A DNA stretch of 64,000 nucleotides from DATBJG01 sp963790545 (GTDB lineage: Bacteria; Acidobacteriota; Vicinamibacteria; Vicinamibacterales; JAMQPK01), in NCBI GenBank assembly GCA_963790545.1, contig CAWBPA010000016.1, positions 186,001 through 250,000 on the forward strand. Reading direction: 5' to 3'. Shown here one piece after another: positions 55,185-62,385 of this stretch. The translations under genes and the position numbers were made by a program. Position 1 is the first letter of the stretch. Each line of letters begins with the position of its first letter. The notes beneath the pieces were generated by a model. The model was not told where the DNA came from, did not search any database, and saw only the letters and a list, made by a program, of their open reading frames with translations.

Positions 55185-55886
55185 TCAGAACCGGAAGGTG
55201 ACACCTCCGCCCAGGCGCATGATGTCGCGATCGTGCGACAGCCTGAAGTACTTCGCGTCCACGTCGCCCCACAGCTGACCTGCTATACGCACACTCGCTC
55301 CGGCGCCGGTACTGAACGCGTAGCCTGTGCGCGAAATCGACTCATCGATCGTCAGCGGGTCGATCCGAAGCTCTTGATTCGTGTTGTTGATGCCGAGCCC
55401 GCCTGAAACGTAGGGCCGGAATCGTGCGGTCTGCACTGGCAGCTCGTACCGGACTCCCAGCGTACCGACGATCGTCGAACCGGCCGTTGCCGCGAAAAGA
55501 CGGTTCACGCCGATCGGGAAGTTCGACAGGTTCGACAATGCGGGAAAGCCGAAGCCGATGCCGACACGTCCGAACGATCCGCCCCGCCTCCGGACGGTCT
55601 CAAGAAGACCCGCGTTCGCGGTGCGGATGTCCAAGTCGAACTCGCGATCGCGGAAACCGCCTGCTGCAGCGTCGAACCACGTGAGGTCGCCTTCGAACCA
55701 GAAGCGCTCCGAGAACCGGTAGCCGAAATTGCCGCCGAGCGCGAGCTCCGCATCACCACCCAGCGTGGCCATGGAGGGCGCGAACGAGACGCGAAACCGT
55801 TGATTCTGTGCACTGGCCGCCGCCGGGACAAGGGTGAGGAGCGCCATTAGCGCCAGAATCGGCGCCGATTTCCTGACTGTCGACAT
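55185..55886 (-). CDS. Outer-membrane beta-barrel (OmpA N-domain or porin-like)
   Basis: After a signal peptide ending ASAQ the product alternates strands and turns (FRVSFAPSMATLGGDAELAL, NFGYRFSERFWFEGDLTWF, GGLGINNTNQELRID) and closes with RLGGGVTFRF, a terminal aromatic that fits BAM recognition. 233 residues suggest about 8 strands. It sits between the duplicated modules and is transcribed opposite to the 53315 and 57999 genes. Confidence 0.8.
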   Translation of the reverse strand: MSTVRKSAPILALMALLTLVPAAASAQNQRFRVSFAPSMATLGGDAELALGGNFGYRFSERFWFEGDLTWFDAAAGGFRDREFDLDIRTANAGLLETVRRRGGSFGRVGIGFGFPALSNLSNFPIGVNRLFAATAGSTIVGTLGVRYELPVQTARFRPYVSGGLGINNTNQELRIDPLTIDESISRTGYAFSTGAGASVRIAGQLWGDVDAKYFRLSHDRDIMRLGGGVTFRF

Positions 55887-56142
55887 ACGAACTCCTTATG
55901 ATGTGTGCTGTCGAATGAATAAGGTGTGGTGTCGAGAGGGCATGATGTGTGCTGTGGAGAGGGCACTCGGTTGGTGATCTATCGCCCGCCTGTCCGTCGC
56001 AGAGGACGAAACTGCAAGCACGCACGGCGGACGAGCAAGTTCCATGCCCCTGCTCGCGCCGCTACGCGTTCCGGAGACTGATCGAATTGACCTTCGAGCA
56101 GGAAAAGCAGGAGACAAATGAGGCAGGAAGTTGCGAGAGCAG
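55887..56142. other. Upstream region of the barrel gene
   Basis: About 256 bp upstream of the barrel gene. GATGTGTGCTGT occurs twice (near 55901 and 55944) as a short direct repeat. I see no further gene or RNA. Confidence 0.4.
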
Positions 56143-56192
56143 GGCTCTGCCATGAGCGAGCCGTGCGCGAAAGCGCACGGCGAGTCGAATGG
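56143..56192. repeat. Palindromic repeat, family E, copy 2
   Basis: The 50 bases match the right half of copy 1 (55121-55180) with the perfect hairpin GCCGTGCGC/GCGCACGGC and the arm GCGAGTCGAATGG. The outer left arm is missing here. It ends one base before the stop codon of the microprotein at 56193. Confidence 0.7.
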
Positions 56193-56276
56193 TCAGCCGC
56201 TGCGATCGAGAAGGTACCCCACCGCGCCGACAATCAGCAAAACCACAACGACCACCGCGCTGACCGCGAACGCCAC
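56193..56276 (-). CDS. 27-residue single-pass membrane microprotein
   Basis: GAGG precedes GTG 56276, and the product is almost entirely one hydrophobic helix (VSAVVVVVLLIVGAVGYLL) with an RSG tail. It starts 14 bp after the stop of the fused membrane-protein gene in the same direction, which suggests co-translation. Tiny proteins like this often accompany membrane oxidoreductase complexes. It might also be chance, but the ribosome-binding site and pure hydrophobic composition support it. Confidence 0.55.
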   Translation of the reverse strand: MAFAVSAVVVVVLLIVGAVGYLLDRSG

Positions 56277-56289
56277 TGTCCCTCAGCGG

Positions 56290-57273
56290 TCAGAAGGCGT
56301 TGCCGATGAAAGGAAGCATCCGACCTGCATACAACACTGCGAGCCACACGACGATCGACGAGACCGCCATGGCCTTGTCAGCCAGAGTGTAGTCCAACCG
56401 GTCGACGGCCCAGACCTTCTTGAACACCGTCAGATAGAGAAAGTTCGCGCCGGCGATCATCAGCAAGACGACCTTCCAGTAGAACGGCACATTCTCGATG
56501 TACTGTCCGGGTTGCCCGATGAAGAACAGCATCCCGGTGATGAGATTGACGCCGAAGCCCAGCATGCCCCACGGCAGCAATCGATGCACGTCCGCAAACG
56601 CAACTTGCTTCATCACCCCGAGTATCCGCAGGTTCACGGCCAGCAGGACACCGAACGACAAGGAGAAACCCAGGAAGTGTACGGCCTCAGCGGCAGGCCA
56701 GGCCCACGGGCTGTAAACCATGTACGTGCTGATCCTCGTCGTCAGGAATCGTTCGGGATCTTGGGCGGGCCCTTCGACGGTGCTCAGGGCAGGCTCGGCG
56801 GCGCCGGCGGAGAGGTCGGTCCGGATCTCCGGGTGGCGAATCTCGCCTCCAAGAGTCGCCGAGCGAGCCATGAGCGCGAGCGCCACAATCGAGAGCAACA
56901 TCACGGCAGGGACGAGCCCTCGTGCCGCACGGCCGCGGCGCCTGGACTGCCACAATGCGATCCACGCGAGGAAGCCGGCGAACTCCGTCGCGGCGAATCC
57001 GGCGAGCGCGGCGTCCTGGTGGACTCTGGTGGCAGTGTCGGAGAGCTCGGGTCGGTCCCGCAGCTCCCGATGGGCGGCGACGCCGCTCATATAGACGGGA
57101 AGCGTCACGACCGCGATCACGAAGAGCACTTCCAACCCCGCATGTTTCAAGGTCTCATCACGCCGGACGAGCGCCAGGAGCAGGAGTCCCAGTGCAACGG
57201 CCGAACCGACAGTGGGCACGTGGTTCAGAATGAGATGCAGATGCGCGAAGTTCACGGTGATGAGCGAAGTCAT
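56290..57273 (-). CDS. Fused membrane protein: NHVP domain plus DUF6644-like domain
   Basis: The 327-residue product has two parts. Residues 1-140 form four helices beginning VNFAHLHLILNHVPTVGSAV, with conserved histidines as in uncharacterised NHVP-type membrane proteins. A 25-residue linker encodes PALSTVEGPAQDP, and this linker DNA is a repeat-family insertion (56770-56790). Residues 170-327 match the DUF6644 pattern: SPWAWPAAEAVHFLGFSLSF, VNLRILGVMKQVAF and PWGMLGFGVNLITGMLFFIG. The start at 57273 is chosen at the first helix. Partners are the 57282 gene and the 56193 microprotein. Confidence 0.8.
   Translation of the reverse strand: MTSLITVNFAHLHLILNHVPTVGSAVALGLLLLALVRRDETLKHAGLEVLFVIAVVTLPVYMSGVAAHRELRDRPELSDTATRVHQDAALAGFAATEFAGFLAWIALWQSRRRGRAARGLVPAVMLLSIVALALMARSATLGGEIRHPEIRTDLSAGAAEPALSTVEGPAQDPERFLTTRISTYMVYSPWAWPAAEAVHFLGFSLSFGVLLAVNLRILGVMKQVAFADVHRLLPWGMLGFGVNLITGMLFFIGQPGQYIENVPFYWKVVLLMIAGANFLYLTVFKKVWAVDRLDYTLADKAMAVSSIVVWLAVLYAGRMLPFIGNAF
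56770..56790. repeat. Repeat-family insertion inside a coding gene
   Basis: CCCTTCGACGGTGCTCAGGG, an imperfect palindrome with CCC/GGG ends, resembles the hairpin at 55057-55093 (CCCTTCGAC...CTCAGGGC). It is in frame and supplies the linker between the two domains of the membrane-protein gene. Confidence 0.6.
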
Positions 57274-57281
57274 GTGCCCGC

Positions 57282-57767
57282 CTATGGGACCAGGTAGGCG
57301 AGAAGACGGCCCGCGGTCACGGCACCGGACCACGCGAGGATCGAGGCAATCGCCAGGAGACGAGCGCTGAAACTGACCTCGCGTCCCTCGCCGCTCGTCG
57401 GGACGCTGCGAAATACGAGCGAGCGGATCGGCACCAATGTCGCGACGCTGGCGATGACCAGGCAGATCTTGATGAGAAACGGTATCGACGTCGCCCAGGT
57501 TGTCGCGCGCTGTGCGAAGAGCAGGACGCCGGTCGCGAGATTGACGATCAGTCCGACCGTGACGGCAGGGAAGACCCAGCGGAAGGCGGACAGAGGAACG
57601 TTTCGGCTGATGCCGAGCAGACGCAGGTCGAGCACCCAGCTCGCGCCGACCAGCACCGCCATTCCCATCGTGTGAAGCGTCAGCACGGTCGGGAGGGCCC
57701 ACTTGGAGGGGGACTCACGCAGCCATACCGCGAGCGGACTCGATTCAAGCCAAATCAACACACCCAT
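57282..57767 (-). CDS. DUF6644-like membrane protein
   Basis: The 161-residue product resembles the second domain of the neighbouring fused protein: LREMSPSKWALPTVLTLHTM-like start (SPSKWALPTVLTLHTMGMAV), LGISRNVPLSAFRWVFPAVT and VNLATGVLLFAQRATTWATS with a histidine in the second helix. It has four helices. It is the first gene of a run with the fused gene eight bases later and the microprotein. Function unknown; haem binding is conceivable but not shown. Confidence 0.78.
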   Translation of the reverse strand: MGVLIWLESSPLAVWLRESPSKWALPTVLTLHTMGMAVLVGASWVLDLRLLGISRNVPLSAFRWVFPAVTVGLIVNLATGVLLFAQRATTWATSIPFLIKICLVIASVATLVPIRSLVFRSVPTSGEGREVSFSARLLAIASILAWSGAVTAGRLLAYLVP

Positions 57768-57998
57768 GGAGAGTCAGCGAGGGCGTTTCAGTATACGCTT
57801 GGCGGCGCTCAGGCAGCAGACCCGAAGTACGTGCCACGCCAACATTGGCCTTGACCTCGGCCCCCCGTGCGGGCATGCTCGATTCGAAAAATGCTCGGCC
57901 GAGCCGGTCATCCGCTAGTGCCGTGCCGGGGCGTCAATATGACTGTCGAGGCGGGTCTCTCGCGGCGGCGCCAATGACGAGACAAGAGGAGGACCACC

Positions 57999-59744
57999 AT
58001 GGATTTTCGACGAAGGATCGGTTGGATAAGCGTCGTGCTCGGGGTCGTCCTCGCGATCGGCGTGCCGTTGACGGCCGATGCGCAGACCCCACCCGGGGCG
58101 GCGATTAAGGAACCCTACACACCCGCAAAGGACGCCAAAGATCTGAAGGCCGTGCTCTTCAACTGGATGTGGCACATGGGCATGTTGAAGGGCCATGACG
58201 AACGCGACATGGTCGCGACGCTCGAATATCAGGGCAAGGGCACGATTCAGGTGGACGGACAACCGTGCACGCTCGCGAGATTTCGTGCGAGCACCAACTA
58301 CCAGACCCTCAGTCAGCGGATTCAGTACGCCTGCGCGAGGGCGAACGGACAAAAATACTCGAACATCGAGGTGGTCAGCGGGCTGTACGCCTGGAACGAG
58401 GACGTCGCGGGCGCCGAGATCGGTCCGACGAAAGGCAAAGTGACCCCGATGGCGAATGCCGTGCAGGAGCGGCTCATACGCATCTGGGCAAGTCCTCAGG
58501 GTGCGCCGAAGGCCGCGCTGGCCGGCACAATTGAGACATTCTGGTTGGGGGCCAACCCAGGCACTCTGTTCGACGAGGGTGTCGCGAAGGTGGGAAATAC
58601 GTCCGTGTCGTGGGAGGCCAATAAGCCGGTGGTGACGTTCCCGATTCCGGGCGTTCCAGGGGCGACCGCGACAGCCACCCTTGATGCGAAGTATATGACC
58701 GAGCGTGTGGTGGTCACGCAGGGATCGACGACTACGGAGTTCACCTACAGCGATTACCAGGACTGGAACAACCCGCTGAACAAGATCGAAGTGTTCTACG
58801 CCGGCAAGATGGTCGAGCGTCGGAACGGTGCGGTCGTCCGCGATCTCACGACGGACGTGACGGAGACGGGCAACGTGTATGTGGTTGTGCCCGTGCCGGC
58901 GAGCGTGCAGGCCGCAATCAAGCCCACGGGGCAGCTTCCGAAAGGCGTGTTCGCGAAGCCGGACGCGCCGGTAAACAAGGAAGCGCCCACGCCGCGGCTG
59001 GGCGCGAATCCGGACCTGACTGGCAACTGGGCCCATACTGACTGGATTGGGAATTACATGACGGGCGGGGGGCGCCGATGCGGTCCGACGCAGGGTAAAG
59101 ACTGTAACCGGAGTGTCAATCAGACTGAAGATTTCGAGCTCTACTCGCCCTCACGGTTCGGTCAGTTGAATCGTCCGCTGTACAAGCCGGAGCACTGGGA
59201 CAAAGTCATAGAGCTCGACATGTGGACGAACAAGTACGACCCGGTCATGACCTGCCAACCCTTGGGCGTTCCGCGGCAGGGCCCACCCCGGCGCATCTAC
59301 CAGTCGGAGAACGACATCACCTTCCTCTATTTTGGCGGCGATGCCGGGGGCGGGTACGGCGAGTATCGCATCATCCCGACCGACGGGCGCAAGCACACGA
59401 AAGAGGCGGAGTTCGATATTACCTATATGGGCAATACGGTGGGACGCTGGGAGGGCGACACGCTCGTGCTCGAGTCCATCGCGTTCATCGATACAACATG
59501 GCTGGGGCGCGGCGGGTTCTTCCACTCCGATCGGATGCGTGTCGTGGAGCGATTCACGCGTCAGGGCGATGCTATCCTTTACGACGTCACGGTCGAAGAC
59601 CCGGAGGTGCTGGTGGAGCCGTGGGTGTTGCCGACACGAACGGTACGGCGCAACACGAACCCCAACGCTGGTCTTCTGCGAGAACGAGGCAACTGCGAGA
59701 CGAGTTTCGAGACCGAAGCGGCCGCCACACAGATTCGGCATTAG
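57999..59744 (+). CDS. 580-residue secreted protein of the WEGDTLV family, copy 2
   Basis: Very similar over its whole length to the 53315 product: AVLFNWMWHMGMLKGHDERD, VDGQPCTLARFRASTNYQTL, VVSGLYAWNEDVAGAE, GNTVGRWEGDTLVLESIAFI and GGFFHSDRMRVVERFTRQG. The two are clearly a duplication. It has a signal peptide ending ADAQ. DUF6152 copy 2 follows 56 bp later, so the gene order of the module is reversed compared with copy 1. The long antisense frame across it is a shadow. Confidence 0.85.
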   Translation: MDFRRRIGWISVVLGVVLAIGVPLTADAQTPPGAAIKEPYTPAKDAKDLKAVLFNWMWHMGMLKGHDERDMVATLEYQGKGTIQVDGQPCTLARFRASTNYQTLSQRIQYACARANGQKYSNIEVVSGLYAWNEDVAGAEIGPTKGKVTPMANAVQERLIRIWASPQGAPKAALAGTIETFWLGANPGTLFDEGVAKVGNTSVSWEANKPVVTFPIPGVPGATATATLDAKYMTERVVVTQGSTTTEFTYSDYQDWNNPLNKIEVFYAGKMVERRNGAVVRDLTTDVTETGNVYVVVPVPASVQAAIKPTGQLPKGVFAKPDAPVNKEAPTPRLGANPDLTGNWAHTDWIGNYMTGGGRRCGPTQGKDCNRSVNQTEDFELYSPSRFGQLNRPLYKPEHWDKVIELDMWTNKYDPVMTCQPLGVPRQGPPRRIYQSENDITFLYFGGDAGGGYGEYRIIPTDGRKHTKEAEFDITYMGNTVGRWEGDTLVLESIAFIDTTWLGRGGFFHSDRMRVVERFTRQGDAILYDVTVEDPEVLVEPWVLPTRTVRRNTNPNAGLLRERGNCETSFETEAAATQIRH

Positions 59745-59800
59745 AACTAATCCACGGCGGGTCTAAGAACCGGCTCTACATGAATTCGGGAGAGGCACAT

Positions 59801-60202
59801 ATGACTAAGTGGATGTTGCGATGCGTCGTTTTGTGCGGGTGGTTCCTGGCCAGTGCTTCGTTGCAAGGTCATCATTCCCTCGCGGGCATGTACACGTTAG
59901 GAAAGGAAGCGAAGGTGAGCGGGTTGTTCAAAGCATTCAGGCTTGTGAATCCCCACTCGTCGATGAAACTCGACGTCAAGAACCAGGATGGCTCGATAAC
60001 CGAGTGGTCGTTCGTTGGCGGCAGCGTCCAGGCCCTCGCGAGGCTGGGGATCGGCAAGACCGGACCGAATGCCCTCAAACCCGGGGATGAAATCACCGTC
60101 ACGTGCGTGCCGGCTGCGGACGGCAAGAGTCCGATTGGGCTTCTGTCAGCGATCACCTATCCAGACGGGCACACGGTCCGTTTCCGGTCTCCCGACGAGT
60201 AG
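59801..60202 (+). CDS. DUF6152-family exported protein, copy 2
   Basis: The signal peptide (CVVLCGWFLASASLQG) ends directly before HHSLAGMYTLGKEAKVSGLF, and the barrel domain follows with FRLVNPHSSMKLDVKNQDG, EWSFVGGSVQALARLGIG and LKPGDEITVTCVPAADG. It parallels copy 1 at 52896 over its full length. The ATG at 59780 is an alternative start. The position after the 580-residue gene suggests a functional link between the two. Confidence 0.85.
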   Translation: MTKWMLRCVVLCGWFLASASLQGHHSLAGMYTLGKEAKVSGLFKAFRLVNPHSSMKLDVKNQDGSITEWSFVGGSVQALARLGIGKTGPNALKPGDEITVTCVPAADGKSPIGLLSAITYPDGHTVRFRSPDE

Positions 60203-60349
60203 ACGGCGGTGTGGCAGCGGTTAGACCCGAGCGGGGTACCGCTGCCCCACTCTTTCCAATCGGAAAAGCACGAACTACTGCACAAAGCGAACCCCGGAGA
60301 GCTCCAACTGGGGCTGGCTGTTGCGTCGGCTATGAACATCGTTTACTCT

Positions 60350-60366
60350 ATTGAACGTTGTTCAAT
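60350..60366. promoter_or_regulatory. Probable TetR operator
   Basis: ATTGAACGTTGTTCAAT is a palindrome with perfect 7-bp arms around GTT. It ends 33 bases before the tetR start, a place where TetR repressors bind to control themselves and neighbours. Not shown experimentally. Confidence 0.6.
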
Positions 60367-60399
60367 TGACGGATTTCCTCCAGTTCCCGGACCCCATCC

Positions 60400-61077
60400 A
60401 TGAGTCGAGAAGAACGGCAACAGCTCTTTCGGGAGACAACCCGGCGTGCAATCCTGGACGCGGCGCTCGAGCTCTTTATCGCGAATGGCTACCCTCAGGT
60501 TTCCATTCGAAACATCGCCGTGAAGGTCGAGTACAGCCCGGCCGCCATCTACAGCTACTTTCCCTCGAAGGACGAGATTTTCTTTGCGCTGGCTGAGGAA
60601 GGCTTTCGGTTGCTCGGTGCCAGCCAACCCGCGCACGCTCCAAGCGACGACCCCCTGGACGACGTGCGCGCGGCAGCGTGGCGCCTGTATGAATTCAGCA
60701 AGGAGCAGCCCGAATACTTCGCCTTGGTGTTCCTGGATCGTCACGTGCCGCGCATCGGCCGCGAGTACGAACGGTTCGCGTTCATGTCGGAGATGAGAAA
60801 CCGAATTCTCGCACAGGTTCAACGTTGCATCGCTGAAGGCGTGTTTCCGGCCACGATCGAAGCTGTGGTGGCCATGCGGCTCCTCTTTGCCCCGATTATC
60901 GGTATTGCCGCGCTTCGGCTCTCGGAAAGGCTTTCGCCTCCGGAAGACGCCGACGCGCTGGCACAGGATGCCATCGACACCACGATTGCCGGGCTCCGTG
61001 CCGGCGCGCCCACGCACGCGCAATCATCCGCATCGTGTGGAACCAACGAGATTGTCGATTCGATTCGAACGGCTTGA
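60400..61077 (+). CDS. TetR/AcrR-family transcriptional regulator
   Basis: The N-terminal HTH (RRAILDAALELFIANGYPQV, SIRNIAVKVEYSPAAIYSYF, PSKDEIFFALAEEG) is a textbook TetR DNA-binding domain. The ligand-binding part is helical (AWRLYEFSKEQPEYFALVFL, AVVAMRLLFAPIIGIAALRL). The palindrome at 60350 is its likely operator, and the RND efflux genes 83 bp downstream are its likely targets. The inducer is unknown. Confidence 0.92.
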   Translation: MSREERQQLFRETTRRAILDAALELFIANGYPQVSIRNIAVKVEYSPAAIYSYFPSKDEIFFALAEEGFRLLGASQPAHAPSDDPLDDVRAAAWRLYEFSKEQPEYFALVFLDRHVPRIGREYERFAFMSEMRNRILAQVQRCIAEGVFPATIEAVVAMRLLFAPIIGIAALRLSERLSPPEDADALAQDAIDTTIAGLRAGAPTHAQSSASCGTNEIVDSIRTA

Positions 61078-61159
61078 TCCGTCCGGCTGAAGCCGGACGC
61101 TACAAGTGTTATTGACTGGAGCCGGTTGCCACGAGTGTTAGTGACGGTACGAGTTTGGA

Positions 61160-62379
61160 GTGTTCATTCCAATGCTGCGCTTCATAAATCGGATGTTCAT
61201 CAGGGTGGGGTTGGCCGCGGTGCTGGCCACGGGCTGTGGTACAGGCGCGAGAGGTGAGTCGGAGTCTGCCAATGCCAGCGAGCCGGCCAGTGTGGAAGTT
61301 GCCGCAGTGGCGGCTGTTGAACGGCCGATCACGCGGTTCCTTCGCGTCACCGGGACACTTGCGGCCGAGGAAGAGGCTGAAGTGGCTGCGGAGGTTCAGG
61401 GTCGCGTGATTGCGACTCCGGTCGAACGCGGTACACGCGTAACCGAGAAATCCGATCTCGTCAGAATCGCGCCGGCCGAGGCGACGGCACAAGCCGCCGA
61501 AGCGGAATCGAACGCCGCCCAGATTGAAAGTCGTCTTGGCCTGAGCGGTGGGTCGACCTTCGACGTCGAACGGGTGCCTGAAGTTGCCAACGCGAAGGCC
61601 AACCTGCAGCTCGCACAAGGCGAGTTCGAACGAACTCGCATGCTTTTCGATCGCAAACTGCTGTCACAGTCCGAATTCGATCAACGCAGCGCACAATTCG
61701 AAGTCGCCGAGCGCCAGTACGACATTGCGCGCAATGCCGCCGTGCAGCAATACCAGGCGCTCGTCGGGGCCCGCGCCCGGGTCAGCCTCGCTCAAAAGGC
61801 GCTGGCCGACACGGTCGTTCGAGCGCCATTCAGCGGCGTCGTCGGTCAGCGCCTCGTGTCGGTTGGCGACTACGTGACGCGAGGAACAAAGGTGGCGTCG
61901 GTGCTGCGCAACAACCCGTCTGCGCGTCGAGTTGACGGTGCCCGAGCAGTACAGCGCCGAAGTTGCCGTCGGGCGCGCGGTGACGTTCGAGGTGGATGCC
62001 TCTCCCGGGTAAGACGTTCACGGGCCAGGTGCGCTACGTTTCGCCGGCCCTCCAAACCGATTCGCGCTCGCTCATCGTCGAAGCCGTGGTGCCAAACGAC
62101 GACGGGATGCTCAAACCTGGTTCGTTTGCGACGGCACGGATCGAACAGGCCACGCGCAAGCCGGGCGTGCTGGTGCCGGCTGCTGCCGTGCGGACGATTG
62201 GTGAGACCTCGCGAGTCTTTGTGGTTTCGGGCGGTCAGGTGGAAGAGCGGATCGTGACCGTCGGTCAACCCGAAGGAGAGTTGGTGGAGATCGCGACGGG
62301 TCTGAAGGCCGGCGAAAAGGTGGCGACGCGCAACGTGGCGCAACTTGTCGACGGCATTCGCGCCGGCGACGGGAAGTAG
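61160..62379 (+). pseudogene. RND efflux membrane-fusion lipoprotein, frameshifted
   Basis: Periplasmic adaptor of a tripartite efflux pump. A lipobox (AAVLATGC) is followed by the lipoyl half EAEVAAEVQGRVIATPVERG, a coiled-coil hairpin (ATAQAAEAESNAAQIESRLG, QLAQGEFERTRMLFDRK), the second lipoyl half DTVVRAPFSGVVGQRLVSVG and, after frameshifts near 61918 and 62005, the beta-barrel (ELTVPEQYSAEVAVGRAVTF, VRYVSPALQTDSRSLIVEAV) and the proximal domain. The start is uncertain (61160, 61172 or 61193). The intact neighbouring motifs suggest sequence errors, not decay. Confidence 0.75.
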
Positions 62380-62385
62380 GTAGCG

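Noticed and set aside
53672..59741. Long minus-strand frames across both 580-residue genes that resemble each other
   Set aside because: Their similarity is the shadow of the duplicated plus-strand genes. They have no starts with ribosome-binding sites and the plus-strand proteins have signal peptides and conserved motifs.
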